This document shows, piece after piece, positions 21,690 through 34,079 of a stretch of 64,000 nt of DNA; the stretch's first letter is position 1, and each line of letters begins with the position of its first letter. A program made the position numbers and the translations under genes. A model generated the notes under the pieces. The model saw only the letters and a list, made by a program, of their open reading frames with translations, was not told where the DNA came from and did no database searches. This stretch comes from Amphirosellinia nigrospora (lineage: Eukaryota > Ascomycota > Sordariomycetes > Xylariales > Xylariaceae), in the NCBI GenBank assembly GCA_004123355.1, contig SCHM01000001.1:9434193-9498192 (forward strand). The letters are read 5' to 3'.

Positions 21690-24006
21690 ATGTCTTCTGA
21701 GAAAACGCCCCAGCAATTGCTTGAAGAACAATACCAGGATCTGTTAGAAGCTATCAAATCCAAAGATGAGGAGGCTCCTGCAGCACACACGGATCAGAGC
21801 ACAGGAGCATTACAGGCCGCGTCCTATGAGGCTCCTCTGCTTACGAAATCAAGATTCAATCAAGCCGTGTTATGGGTAGCAGGAGAGGCGCGGATAAATT
21901 GGCGTCAACGCTTCTGGAGACAGTGCCCGGTGCTGGGGCCCTCGCACCAGCCATCAAATGGGCTCTGGCACAGTCGCTCGAGCTACCAAAAGAAGATCTG
22001 GAGATCCTTGAGGGGAAGCTTGATGATTTGTCAAAAAAAGTCGATGTCTTGGGAAAGGAGGTGAAAGAGGCAGTTGATCTTATCAATTGCTCTGCAGATG
22101 GAAAAGGGTAGAAGAGATCGAGACCTCCATTGACAGCTCAGGCCGGGATTTGATGTTGCGCAAAGAGGTAGGTATCGGGTTCTATGGGCCGGACTACAAC
22201 ATCCTCCCCCCTCTCCTTCCTTTGTCCCCTATCCCCAGGCTCATCAGTCCTTGACGACGAATAGCTGCTGATAATACATCACAGACTAACAGCCCCTCAC
22301 AATTTGCCAAAATTATCGCAGACATCGGCCAGGCGGGCGATAATGGTATGTACAGCAAGCTTGCCAAGTTGGACAATATTCTGGTAGGAAACGAGAAGAC
22401 TCCACGAATGAAGAACAGTGACAATAAGGAGATCAATCAACCCCTCCTTTACCACTTCCGCGATGTTCTGCAAGCTCGTATCACCGACACCGACAGAGCT
22501 TTCTTTTACGACATTGTCGACTATCAAACGGACATAAAGAAATGGTTTACCTATGTGAAAGGAATCCAAATCAAGGGTAACAGCCTGCTGGTCATGGAGC
22601 AGCTTTACAAGTTGGTTGAATCCCGGTGCTCACCCACCCACCCCAAGGGCTTTGCCGATGACCAGGATACCGTTGTCAAAACAATAAAGAGATATAACGA
22701 GGACCTTCAGCGCCGAATCAAAAAGTACGAGGAAGTTCTTTACGAAGACGGACACGGCATAATGGAATGGGACTCCTGCAAGCTTCTGCTGCGAGCCAGC
22801 AACGTCGACCTTGAAAGAGAATGGCCAACGCTGTACAGACTTGAGCACGCCGACAAGGAAGGCTGTCTTCAAATCCAAGACGCACAAGGCTGGACAGGGT
22901 ATGGTACACTCGAGGATGGGCAACGGATAGGACGAACCGAATATAGCTCAGCTTTCGGGTTCGTGCGGTGGAATACTAGCTCCTGGAGCCTGCGCGGTTC
23001 TAGGTTTTCGATACACCCCCAAGATAAGGACGAAGCTCACCTGCAACGTGCAGGCGCTGGTAACGATTCTCAATGGGGCTTGTACAAGGGAGTGTAAGCT
23101 GGTCATCCTAGTTTCCCCGTAATCTCGCCCATACAACCAGACTGGCTGACAGGTTCTAGGAAAAATGGGACCAGGGTACCAAGCTTCACATAAAGGTGGC
23201 GCCGAGACTCACCGCGCCCGGAGAAGATCCGCGAGTGACATTGGTGTTCTTGTCGGAGGACGGGACAGAAGCCAAGAAAAAATTCGACGTCCTTATACGG
23301 GAGACCGGGCTTCCCCTTTCTTTAACCTTCATCGATCCAACTCACCCTTCAGCAGAACCTCCTAAGCTTACTGCACACTATCCTGCCCACGGCTATTCGC
23401 AACCCGAGATGTATTGTTCCTACAATATAAGTTTTCAGATCCAAAATCTCACAAAACCTGGGCACGTCTTAGTCCTCCAAGACGTGCGCGGTAGCTTCCA
23501 CCCAGGTGGGTTTCGCACACACGGCACCGTATGGCTCAACCAACAGCGCAGCTCCGTTGGCGTGTTGTCAGTTTTCCATGGCCCGCATTGTGTTATGAAG
23601 TTCAAGCTGTTCCGTCTTCTCAACACCGATCACAACGGCCAGGATCAATCCCACGTCAGACCCCTCCTATTCATCGACCCAGAGTTCGGAAAGCTTAGTC
23701 TGCGAAAGGAGGGCGCTGCCCAGTGGCTGACATCTTCGTGAGCATATACAATCCCTCTGGCGTCTGGCGCAACTACGCGAGCGCAACAGCGTTCGATAGT
23801 GGGGTCTATTTTTGGCTTTTAGTAACCTCCCTACCGGCGACTATGATTCTGCCAAGGTACCGAATGCCGTGAAAGCGGAGCTCGACGCCAACGCACAGGT
23901 TCAGGGAAGCTCGTGGGCAGTCTCCCGAGCGAAGGTTGGCCTTGCGTACACTATTTCTGGCGGGGAAAAACCAACAGGCGAAATCACCATCACGAGTGAT
24001 GGTTGA
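21690..24006 (+). pseudogene. Interrupted multidomain gene, possibly of pore-forming type (fossil)
   Basis: The parts in order are as follows. A short acidic N-terminus begins at the ATG at 21690. A helical segment with the Gly/Ala-rich hydrophobic stretch VPGAGALAPAIKWALAQSLE precedes a heptad-rich helix (LEGKLDDLSKKVDVLGKEVK). A long helical middle lies at about 22350-22760, and beta-rich C-terminal parts at about 22850-24006. A hydrophobic helix between amphipathic helices, followed by a beta-rich tail, resembles helical pore-forming proteins in outline only; I recognise no family signature. The locus is broken, with several interruptions, and is treated as a fossil. It may instead be an ordinary unknown protein affected by the sequence indels seen across the window. 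Confidence 0.45.
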
Positions 24007-24496
24007 CAACTTTAGCGTTCTTCCTCTCTTGGGCCTCTGGGAGTGATCAGGATATAATCTACGTCCAGTTGTCTCGCGTAGCTTCGTCGACCTATAGCAC
24101 AGTCAGAAACTATATCAACTAGATTTACAAAAATACTACAAAAGCTATGATCCGCTCAACACATAGTTCGATAGTGACTGATGCTACTTCTATTGCTATC
24201 TGTCGAGCAACCCAGTTTCCGGAAGGGGTCTGGATGAGTCTGTAATACATCAGCTGAGGATCGTAGCATAAGGAGTAATGCAGGTTGCAAGCCTACCGGG
24301 ATAGATCGGTACATCGATGAACCAATGATTGGTATAATGCAAAGCCCTATATAGCATTAAGCAAGAGGTCATGGTCAAGAGTTGTCTTCACTCACGACGT
24401 GATCCAATTTGAAGCAGCCCTTGAAGCTTTATATGCTAGAGCAATCCAGGATGCAGTTTGTGCCACGGAGTTGATTGGGCCACCGATCGAAGACTG
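24007..24496. other. Intergenic region
   Basis: No coding frame, repeat or RNA gene was seen between the interrupted gene and the SDR remnant. Confidence 0.4.
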
Positions 24497-24810
24497 TTAA
24501 ATCCACTTTGGCGCCTTCGCCTTTTGTAGGAGAGGCTTGAAGACCTGGAAGAGTCGTAATGGTCCGATGGCATTAGTATGGTACGTGCTCGAGTTGCTAG
24601 CCGTTGACGAGAGTTGGAGTCCTACTGCTTCCTCTGCAGAACTGGACTTGCGGATACTTCCAATCACCGTGAGATTTGGACAAGATATGTAGGCTGCGGC
24701 CAACGCCTTTCCAATGCCTAGGCGAGCCATCACTAAACTGAGCCTGGATGGAAAGTCCATCACAAACCTCCACTTCCACCGCTGGTGAAAACAACAGTAT
24801 TGTCCGTCAT
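24497..24810 (-). pseudogene. Short-chain dehydrogenase remnant
   Basis: The minus strand from the ATG at 24810 reads MTDNTVVFTSG, then GIGKALAAAYISCPNLTVIG and SIRKSS, which match the Rossmann start of SDR enzymes. It then jumps to YHTNAIGPLRLFQVFKPLLQ, which in relatives lies about 70 residues further on. The NAG motif segment between them and the whole catalytic Tyr-Lys half are missing, so this cannot be an active enzyme. Its closest visible relative here is the SDR at 41757-42741 (GIGRGIVEIYLSRPNHIVIG ... LFQAFRHLLQKS). The remnant was probably produced by duplication followed by deletion. Confidence 0.7.
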
Positions 24811-25371
24811 GTTTGGGGGCCGCTGAAAGACTACTGCTGTGAATAAACTGTATATCAATATATCAAACATCTATTGAATAGTAACTAATTGTTGGTAAGA
24901 AGATGAAGAGCATCAATTCACGTTTAGATATTAAAGTTGTGGCTGGTGGATGATACCTTCATGGTTAATGACAGCAGTGCACTTAGCGCTGATTAAAGAG
25001 ATACAACAAAGATGGAATGCTAAATGTCGGGAACCGGAGGCATCATATACCGAGTGCAAAATGCAAGGGAGCCGCTTCATTTGGTTGGTATTACAACCAT
25101 TAGCAAGAAGGATACAAAGGGGCTGTGACCAGCCTGCAGGAATTAACACCCCTGCTTGGTTGCATCACTGTCCTATTCCACCTACTGTAATAATCTGACT
25201 GATGCGCATCCAGCACACATGCTCTACTTCACTCAACGACTTCACAATCCTCACCACCTAGATGATCCGAGCCTGTCGAGTGATTGATATTTCTTCGTTA
25301 TCCTTGTGTAGCACAGCGCTCTTTCGTATTCACCAGTCCGAAGAAGCCCGAACATTCGATATTACCACAGC
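24811..25371. other. Intergenic region
   Basis: Short frames on both strands lack any recognisable motif. The last part is the promoter of the hemerythrin-like gene. Confidence 0.4.
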
Positions 25372-26271
25372 ATGTCGGAAAACACACCGCCCATGTACAC
25401 AGACACGCCGCTGGCTGTGATGCACACGCCGCAATTCGAAACGGGGAATGTGAGTGATAGATAGCAAGGGGCTGTATGTCATCTTTTCCGAGGTTGACGT
25501 TCTTCTGAATAGACCGATCCATTTACCGTTGAGGCGTCTAAGATGGCTCTGAGCCATAATGCCTTCATCCGGGCTTCAACAGCATCTATCAGCAGGCCCC
25601 GCGTGTGCCGCCCGCTTACAAGAGCGATTTCGTAGGCTACTGTCTTGCTTGGCACGCCTGCATTGAAGCGCATCATAGCTATGAGGAGACCGACTTTTTC
25701 CCTAACGTTAATAAAGCTGCTGGTATGACTGGCCTTATGGAGGTGGCAGTTCAAGAACATGGTAATAATTATTGCCCTTTTCCTTTTTTCATTTCATCGG
25801 GTATACGATTGACTTACTTGGAAACCCCCACCCTCTAGCTCTATTCCATGACGGCCTAGGTCGTTTTAAAGAATATCTGAAGAAGGAGGGCGCGGCCTTT
25901 TCGGCCGATCATCTACTTACGATCATGGACTCCTTTAAAGATAATCTCCACTCGCATCTTCAGGCAGAGCCCCCAATGATCGTGGCGCTTTCGAAATACA
26001 GCACGCCTGAGAATCCAATTGACATCGCTAGCATCGCGGAGACGGCCGCCACTAAGCAGATTACCGCGAGCGTTCTTTTCAACATCCTGCCCGTATTCTT
26101 CTTAAACATGAATCCAGCTGAGTTCGAAAGCGGCATGTGGCAAGGGTCTTTCCTGCTTGGAAGGGCCCAGCAAAGGTCATCATGGCTAGGGGGGTTCCCC
26201 TGTGGCGCTCAAACTGGTGGAAGTTCGCGAGCTGTTCTCCTGAAGGGAAGATAAAGCAGCTAGCCTTTTAG
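25372..26271 (+). CDS. Hemerythrin-like HHE-domain protein
   Basis: Hemerythrin domains are four-helix bundles that hold a di-iron centre through His, Glu and Asp and bind oxygen or nitric oxide or sense iron; fungal members are poorly studied. Exons are 25372-25449, 25514-25761 and 25839-26271, with GTGAGT and GTAATA donors. Ligand-type motifs are HNAFIR, WHACIEAHHSYEETDFFP (HxxxE), VQEHALFHDGL and SHLQAEPPMIVAL. Relatives read HNAFIRGFNSIYQQAP, but here a G is missing from the GGG at 25571-25573 and the frame switches until VPPAYK. A second shift after ESGMW restores the family C-terminus (PAWKGPAKVIM, RSNWWKF) and sets the stop at 26271. With both explained, the protein has about 250 residues. 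Confidence 0.82.
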
Positions 26272-26796
26272 ACTTGATAGAAAAGATAGAAATTGAGGAA
26301 ACGCAATTATGTTACACTTCAATACCAGAGAGAACCACTCTATGATTAGCGGCCGCGACAATCTAAATTATAGAGAAGTATTTAAATGCATCTTTTATTC
26401 CTTGACCACTTTAAATATACTGTTTCTTAATCATTTTTTCTGATGGAGGCTCTTTGACGTAGCTATTGCAAAGCGTTGATCTGGTCGGAAAACAACAAGC
26501 AGTTACTCTTGTCATAAAAAGGGGGAAGGGGAGCTGCAGCACGTTGAAATGGAGTAATTCTAGGCAACCCAAAAGGCGAGGACTAGAGGCACCATACAAG
26601 AATATAAGGTTCTAAAGAATATTTTTAAAAGATAGTTCTATACTACAAGTACATCAAACGACCTATATATCATAACACATCAGACCAAGCTAGTGATCGC
26701 AAATCGCGGCTTCCATCACGAACTTTTACCAAATTCATTACGCTTTGGACATTTATCCTATTTTAGCGAATTAGAAGCCGCGTATACATCACAACG
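26272..26796. other. Intergenic region between convergent genes
   Basis: This AT-rich 3'-to-3' spacer has no supported gene or repeat. Confidence 0.4.
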
Positions 26797-28213
26797 CTAT
26801 ACCACGGCCCTGAGCTCATCTGTATGGAATGACTGTTTATTGAGGCCGGTATTCGAACCATACGGCTCGAGTGCAACAAAGTCTCCCTTGGGTGTATTCT
26901 GCTGCTCACTGCTGTGCGAAGCCTTATTCCTAAGTCGCGGCCAAGACGAATTTGATCCGAATCGTTGAGAGTTATTGCTAGTACTCTTCGAGGTCCTCGT
27001 GGCGAAAGTAGACCTGATTCTCGAAAATAAGTTGAAAGTCCCCATAGCATGCAATGCCTTGGGACACGATGGGAGGCAAACGATGACGAAACCGCAGGTT
27101 ATCTCTACCGCGAGTAGGATACTGATGAGCGAGTAATCCCATGTCGTGTCGATCGAATGTCGCTTTTGGATCGTGAACACGGCTCGGTAACCGGCTGTTG
27201 CGACAGCACTGCCATCTCGGACATTAGTGTCACGATCAGAGTGGTACTAAGTTCAGTAACTGGGTAACCTACAGAATACCGAGCCCGAAAATACCTGACA
27301 CGCCTATCCGGTTCTTCGAAGACATGTTCAACTTCCAGATGACCCCCTGCGGGAGCAGCAAGATGCCAACGTCTACCGCGAAGTTGATGACGGCCGACGC
27401 GATATCGAGCGGATGTCATTAATGCATTTTCCGGGTAGTAGTCGATTCCAGTATTTCTCGCGGGGTACGCAGCTCACATTGAGCACAATGACGGCAGAGA
27501 GGTAGAAAAGCGCGTTGACCCATAGAAGGATATGAGCGCACCAGAAAAAGTAATTCCTAGTGCCCCTGGATGCGAAGATATGAAGCCATTCGAGAAGGAT
27601 GGCGACTTTGATCAACCCCAAAGTCACAGCATAGAGACAGATGGAGTTGAGATAGTTCTTTTTGATGGCTGGGGTTAGTGACTGCGAAAAATTAGAAACG
27701 AGGCGTCCGTCGGCTTACGTAGAGGATAGGTGGTATGCTCTTCGCCTGGTAGTCCCACGTGTGAATGAAATACCCGTAATCCTCGATGAGCACGAAGAGG
27801 ATGCTTATAAAGGCAACGAAAAGAGCCTAGGATGCCAGTTAGAGGGATATTGACGGGATGCTGTACTCGGGAGGGGGCGTGATACATAAGTTGGTACAAT
27901 TAGATCTACGAGTCACGAGAGGCATCTGCGTAAGCATTCTATTCCGAGTCCTTTAATGTTAAGGGGCCGAGGCTCAACACTCACAGTCGGCTTGGGTCGT
28001 CTTCTTCAGGATGAACAATCTGCCGTAAACGCGGAGGCCAACGATGATCGTGTTAAGTGCCAGACAAAATCCTAGAATAACGCGCGGCGCCGTATTCTGA
28101 CTCTGGGGATTGATGAGATTGGGCTCAACACCATCTGGTGGAGGCACAGCAGGTCCATTAAGGATGGCCTGTTGCTGCTCGGGCGGGAGAGAATAGAAGT
28201 CTACGCCTGCCAT
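26797..28213 (-). CDS. PTH11-type rhodopsin-like integral membrane protein
   Basis: From the ATG at 28213 the protein reads MAGVDFYSLPPEQQQAILNG, PPPDGVEPNLINPQSQ, then the first helix VILGFCLALNTIIVGLRVYG and RLFILKKTTQADC. These are hallmarks of the fungal 'rhodopsin domain' (satratoxin SC4-like / PTH11-like) membrane proteins. Later segments include DYGYFIHTWDYQ, LYAVTLGLIKVAILLEWLHI, HILLWVNALFYLSAVIVLNV with a CVP motif, VDVGILLLPQGVIWKLNM and WDYSLISILLAVEITCGFVI. This gives about seven helices and a Ser-rich cytosolic tail. The pieces are joined by short introns and a few shifts. Such proteins are considered putative receptors for surface or host cues. It lies 1.2 kb from the oxidase cluster but need not belong to it. 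An in-frame upstream ATG at 28342 is a weaker alternative. Confidence 0.8.
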
Positions 28214-29402
28214 CCTGATTATGGAAGTCAACCTCTTAGTCAGAAACAAACAGACAATAAAGGTCTGATATTGTCGGATAGAGAGGAAGGACAGGACGAC
28301 GATGAGCGTCATACAAAAGCGACATGCGGGGCCACTGCTCATCTACGCCGTCCAGTTAACTACAAATACATCCGACCTCTGGTAAGATCCAGAGGCTCAG
28401 CTACTAGGACTTCATAAGCGGATCAGCCACTGGCCACCAGGTGGGTTTCGGCGTATTGACCTTTGGGAGGCTGAGAGGATTCAATCCCTTGCCTGTGGCC
28501 ATCAACCTATCGCAGGATAAATCTGCTACTCATCTCGATGCCCCTTGAATGAATGCTGACCATGGATTGATTCTCGGTGACTAACACTAGCTAGGAGAGG
28601 AAAACCCAACCCCGCCCAAAGCCACGGCGCAACGTCGGACGGCGATTGACTTTCCCCTCCGATCAAGCCACCATGAAACCTTGCGGCTTTGCTATTATTT
28701 TGGCAAAGTAATGGTCGCACAGAAATCTTACCATGTCTGCTTAGAACAGGGTATCCCGACAGCATCTTATCCCGTACTCGGCTAGATACTGGAGGACATA
28801 GTATAATCTTAAGCCATAATATGCAGTGCCACTCGGCACTGGGAGTGTTGGCCCATCGATTATGATTACCTTATGTACTGAGTACATATCTACGGCTACA
28901 TACCGTAACATAATCTCGGATCTAGAGGAGCTGTATTGCAAGGTTCGCTTGAAAGGTTGTGGGCGAACAGATGACGAATGAAAAACCTCTCATCCCTATT
29001 TTAGTAACCCTACCGTAGGGCCCCTTTGCGCCATTGTGGCATTCTCATGCTCTAAAAGCAGAAGTTCAGTCGTTTTGACCAATCATATTTTGTTTGAATC
29101 AGCGAGCTAAGTCATGGATCAGCACTATACCTTGAAGACTGCTAAGTATCCAGCTTTCATATGCTTCACAACTGGCACCTATCTAAGTAGGTAGCTGCAT
29201 AGGACATTGGAGATGATTACTTAGGCAGTAGTTCAGTTACGAGCTTTCAGCCTTTTCAATTTGTATACTCGCGCGATAGCTATGAGCACGTTGGGTAGTA
29301 GATTTGGAGCCCAGATACCCCTTTATTATACTTCTCTATGATTATGTTCACTATTTACTTATATAACAGAGTTCTTTGGCCCGGCCGCTATCTGGCCAAT
29401 CC
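28214..29402. other. Intergenic region
   Basis: This 1.2 kb holds the promoter of the PTH11-like gene and the 3' flank of the first oxidase. No supported gene and no long repeat were seen. Confidence 0.4.
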
Positions 29403-31201
29403 CTAGAGAGTGATGGCGTTGTAGTAGCCAAAACGGTTCTTCGGATCGTACTGAGACTTGAGAGCACGAAGCTTCTCCAGTCGCCAGGAATCATACCCGT
29501 ACATGGAAGTCTGGACTCCTGGCCACGAGCGTAGTTCACGTACGTCGCTACAGGTTCGTTAGCCTGTCCTGCATTCCAAAGACTCCTGGTCTGCTCGGCC
29601 CACACCTGAGCCTTTGCGTCGAGGCCCGTGTTATAGGCGTAGTTGACGTTAATATAACTGCTCACCAGCGTTAGTATTCTGTCTGCGAGCAGCCAAGAAA
29701 CTGTGACGACGCTGCGTACCTGAGGAGAGAAAACTCGCGCCACGGGTATGCAGACGATGCTGCGTCGACCGCTGCCACGCCTTCGTGTGAATAGTCCTCC
29801 ATCACGACGGAGGAGTTGTACCACAGCGCGTTCTCGTTGACTCTCTTCCGGAATAAGTCATAAATCTGCCTCTGCGCTGTGGAATTCCAGTTTTTCAGGT
29901 ACGCCGTCGCGTGGTTGTGAACAAGTCCGGGAACGCACAGGCCCGACGACGCCCCTGTCATGGTCACGTCGGCGATTTGAGGATACGGGACGTTGCCGTC
30001 CTCGACGTCGAATGCCTCTATCGCGTCAAATGGTTCCAAGTACGGCTTTGCATCTTCTGCCGAGCCGAGATATGCAAACGACCACCATAGCACAGGCTGC
30101 CGTGTAGCACGAGGCGTTAGTCCCATGTGCAGCCGGCGTTAGATCATGAGCGCTGAGGGCAATCGACTTACCTCTGTGTTACTGATCGCCGGAACCATCG
30201 TATAGGCGCCGTAGTTGACGGCCATCTCCTTTGGCTGAGTGCCACCCTTTCGGAAGTCGTTCAACGCATCGAAGACAGATTCAATCTTCGTTTGGTTCCA
30301 TATATAGATCTTGTAATACCATGTATCCGGCCGCGATCATAAATCTTCATATCCACACTCGTGACGATGCCAAAATTATGACCTGCGCCCTGCATGGCCC
30401 AGAACAAGTCCGGGTTAGCTTCACTCGAAGCAGTGACGGCAGTACCATTGGCCAACACGACGTTCAGCTTGATGAAGTTGTCACTAACTAATCCATAGTA
30501 GCCCTGCCAGCGCCCGTGACCACCTCCTAGACCGGGACCAAGGAGGCCGACACAAGCTGCACTTCCGGAGGCTGAGATCGCACACGTGTCAGCGAAAATT
30601 TATTTCCCCGGAGAAAATGAATGGCGGTATATCCTTACTCGTGACGTAACCTTGGTCCCAGAGCTCGGTCCAGACGTCCTGGGCATACGCGCCGCCTTGC
30701 AGTAGCGCGCTCTTGCTTGCTTCATTGATAGACACATTCCTAAGGAGACTTAAATCAATTTCGATGCCAGAAAACTTGGCGACAGTCAATGTCAATGCGT
30801 GTCTCCGGTTCGTCGCCATGAAAGCTATATCTGCTTTATTGGCATATCGCACCTATAATCAAGTGTTAGCCAGGTTCTTCACACACACACACACACACAC
30901 GGCTCGTCTAACGCACAATAGTAGCCACATCGCGTTCTTGGCCTGGTTGGACTACTAGTTGGATATCAGGTCGCGCCAACGCCTGGAATCGCTCGGTGGT
31001 ATTAGTCCAACGAGGGTCTCGTCGGCCGAAGATACTTGAAGCATGGGAAAGCTGTGGTCCCAATTCTGAAGCAACACTATTCAGAGACACACTTCTTTGT
31101 GTAGGGCCGCACGCGCCATAGAGACAGTTTGATGGAGAGGCTAATGCCAACGAGGGAAGAAGCGTGAGAACGAATGACGCAAAGAATGTGAATAGAACCA
31201 T
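29403..31201 (-). CDS. Secreted BBE-type FAD-linked oxidoreductase (1)
   Basis: The family has a flavin covalently bound to His (and sometimes Cys) and oxidises alcohols, sugars or alkaloid-like substrates. From the ATG at 31201 a signal peptide ([20 protein letters not shown]) precedes the PCMH-type FAD domain: [40 protein letters not shown] (His in the flavin-linking region), [20 protein letters not shown], then [20 protein letters not shown]. The BBE C-terminus has [20 protein letters not shown] and a final FGYYNAI just before the stop. Introns interrupt it; the one near 30860-30915 carries a CA dinucleotide repeat. Frame breaks occur near 30345 and 29490, with the family sequence resuming on either side. 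The aligned position of the second flavin-linking Cys is Ala, so attachment may be through His only. Confidence 0.83.
30883..30900. repeat. CA microsatellite
   Basis: About nine CA units lie inside an intron of the first BBE-type oxidase gene. It is a simple repeat with no evident function. Confidence 0.8.
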
Positions 31202-32249
31202 AGTGATCGAAACAGAGGGACGGTAGATAGAGAATGAGTGAGCAGATGAGTGAATAAAGAGAGTCAGATATCAACACGAAGGAAATGAGCTATTCTGTAT
31301 GACTAAATCAGTCACTATAGTGAGTCCAACATTAGACACGCCATCGGAGCACTTAAGTAGCCATCGCTTATAACCCAGCATCCGTTGACACGGATAATCA
31401 ACGCAACGTATTCAACAACTTCGCCCCCAAGTCATTTCCCAGGTGAGATGGAATAATCTTGACTCAACCTTAATGAAGGTCGATTGAAATACTTAGCCAA
31501 GGCGTTTTCTCGGGGTGGCGTGGACCCTGGCGCCGGAGTGAAGGCAGTTGACCTAGGAAGTACCACGCAGTAGCGATCCGTATTATCTCAGCATCACTGA
31601 CTATAAATATGCCAGGTTAGCTGAAAACATCAGCACTACCTACAGTAGTAACGTCGACGGCGTTCGCTAGGCCGAATGTTCCCGTGTCCGGGCCCCGTAT
31701 GGTATTGATGTGCCGAAGGATTTGTTCGCCCAGAGGATTCCAGCGCCCAACCGTTGAAGCCTAGGGTTATATTTGGAATTGAGGCGTTTTGACCGTTGTC
31801 AACAACAAGCCCCCAGGTCCGCAGGGTACGAGTCTAATTGTGCAAGGACACACGCCATATCGTCGCAACCCTTTACTATTTAGGAGTTGTTGAGGTTGGA
31901 ATGTAGGATTCGATTCAGACGATACTCCAACCATGTGTTGGTTCATGTAGACCCCACGATGATTACCATCCGTGAACGGGGCTGAAACAAGGCGAGTTCT
32001 GGCCATGCAAGGCTTATAAACTTCAATGTGGCAATGATAAGCGGTCGAGAATGCCTTCGCTGAGCTCCTAAGATAGAATCCATGTGGGCGGGAAGCTAGA
32101 TTTTGACAACCCACTGCCCCCCGGTGCACGTCTGATAATAGAGCGGAGGTGCCTCTCCCATATCTGTTTCCGCGACTGAAATTGAGAATCATTGAGTGAC
32201 CGACTGTGATTGTTTTTTTATTACCATCGTACTGGAAGCGCCAGTCATC
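31202..32249. other. Divergent intergenic region between two oxidase genes
   Basis: The two BBE-type oxidases point away from each other across this 1.05-kb stretch, so it probably serves both promoters. No coding frame with a motif is present, and I could not identify a shared operator. Confidence 0.45.
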
Positions 32250-34079
32250 ATGCTCCCGGTTCGCGCAATTTTGCTGTTCACCTGGCTTGCTCTCGATATC
32301 AACGCTGCGGTCAGTCAGGCAATAGAGAAACCATCAAGAAACCTCAAAACGATACTAACTAACACGAACGTAAAATGGTCACCCAACACCTCCATCACGT
32401 TTCCTGGGATGCCGGCTTTGAAACTGCTACTCAGAGATGGACGATCTTTCGGCCACCAACTTATCAAGCGGCGATATCTCCTAGCTCGGAGAACGACATC
32501 GTGAATACGGTATTTTGGCCCTTATAAAAGCCCCACCTTCTTGTTTGCGAGACTAAGTTCAGTGTAGATTCTTCTGGCAACGGACACCGGAATTCCGTTC
32601 TTGGCACTGGAGGCCGCCATGGATATGGCACAACGTTGGGCAATCTCCAGAACGGTCTTGCTCTCGATCTCAGCAAGCTCAGAACCGTGTCGGTGGACAA
32701 GACAGCGGGGACCTTGACGGTAGGGCCCGGGGTTCTTTTTAAAGATATTTTCGAGCCGGTTTTCCGCGCCGGATACATGATCCGTAAGTAAACTTGTGCC
32801 TTGAAGAAAGAGAGAAAGAGGGACGAGAAGAACAAGGCTCCAGCGACCGGAAGCTGCTCTTGCGTCGGCATGATAGGAGCCACCATTGGCGCGGGCATTG
32901 GCAGATTTTCGGGCCTCTATGGCTTGCTGATGGACCAACTGCTGTCTGCGCGTGTGGTGACGGCCGACGGTCGCGTTATAACCGTCTCAAAACAGAGCAA
33001 CACTGATTTGTTCTGGGGAATTCGGGTGCCGGGGCCAACCTTGGCATTGTCACATCGGCCACATTCAAGCTTTCGCCCCTTGTGAACCGCGGTATGTTTG
33101 CCAACTATGATATGATTATCCCCCTGGAGAAGAACGAGTCCTATTTCAAGGCGATCTCGGCGCTGCAAGATCGGGCAAGCGCCCTACCGGCTAAACTATC
33201 GATGGCCACTGCGATCACGTATGACAACAATACCGGCGGTGTAAGTACGGGCAGGTCGTGGTCACATTCTAGGGACGAGGTTGACACTCGATACAGCCAC
33301 AAATACTTTCCAACTGGGTATACGCGGGATCATCGGCGGAAGCGGAGCAGGTCATCAAACCAATTCTCGACCTCAAACCGACCTTTCTCAATGCCAGCGT
33401 GCTTCCCTGGAACACATTGACGGCTCAGGCGGGCTTCGGGCTCGACGCCTCCCTGTGCGAGAGCAACAAGATCTACGATATCTATGGCCTGAACCTGAAG
33501 CGCCTAGACGTGAAAACCTTCCAATCCGCCCTGGTGAAGATAGGGGACTTCTACCGTCAGTTCCCAGCCGGGCGAGGGACTTCACTGACATTAGAAGCCT
33601 TTCCCAACCAGGCGGTCCTCGCCACAGCAGACGCCGAGACTGCGTATCCGTGGCGGGATACAAAATACAACATGTACGTTTCTCAGCGCGCAGTCAATAT
33701 GTTTAACGAATACCACTGGCTAACGAATCGTGCCGCTAGTCTACTTCAACTCACGTGGGATGAAGCCGACAGCGCCGTCGAGACACCGTCCACGAAGCTT
33801 GGCTTAGAGCTTCGACGAGACATGGCGGCGACCTCCGGATATGATAACCTGACGGTCTATGTCAACTACGCGCATGGAGACGAGGGCATCGAGCAGATCT
33901 ATAGGGCTGATAAGCTGCCCAAGCTGGCCCAGCTTAAGCGAAAGTGGGATCCGAATAATGTGTTTGGATACTCGAATCCTTTACCGACATCATACCCTAG
34001 ATGTCGGATGCGGTCGTCTTGTGTAGTAGTACGAGAGAGCGAGCGAAATTGTTTGTCTTGTACAATAGTCTTTTTTTAG
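32250..34079 (+). CDS. Secreted BBE-type FAD-linked oxidoreductase (2)
   Basis: The ATG at 32250 begins a signal peptide ([20 protein letters not shown]). The FAD domain reads [20 protein letters not shown], with the flavin-linking His, then [19 protein letters not shown]. After an intron beginning with GTAAGT near 32785 comes [20 protein letters not shown], with Cys at the second flavin-linking position, and DLFWGI near 33008. A second intron with a GTAAGT donor lies at about 33241. The BBE domain ends [18 protein letters not shown] and [17 protein letters not shown]. Several frame changes are needed (near 32440, 32560, 33025 and 33300), but all landmarks occur in order, so the gene is probably intact. 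The true stop may lie near 34000, since relatives end shortly after NPLPTSYP. It is the divergent partner of the oxidase at 29403-31201. Confidence 0.82.
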
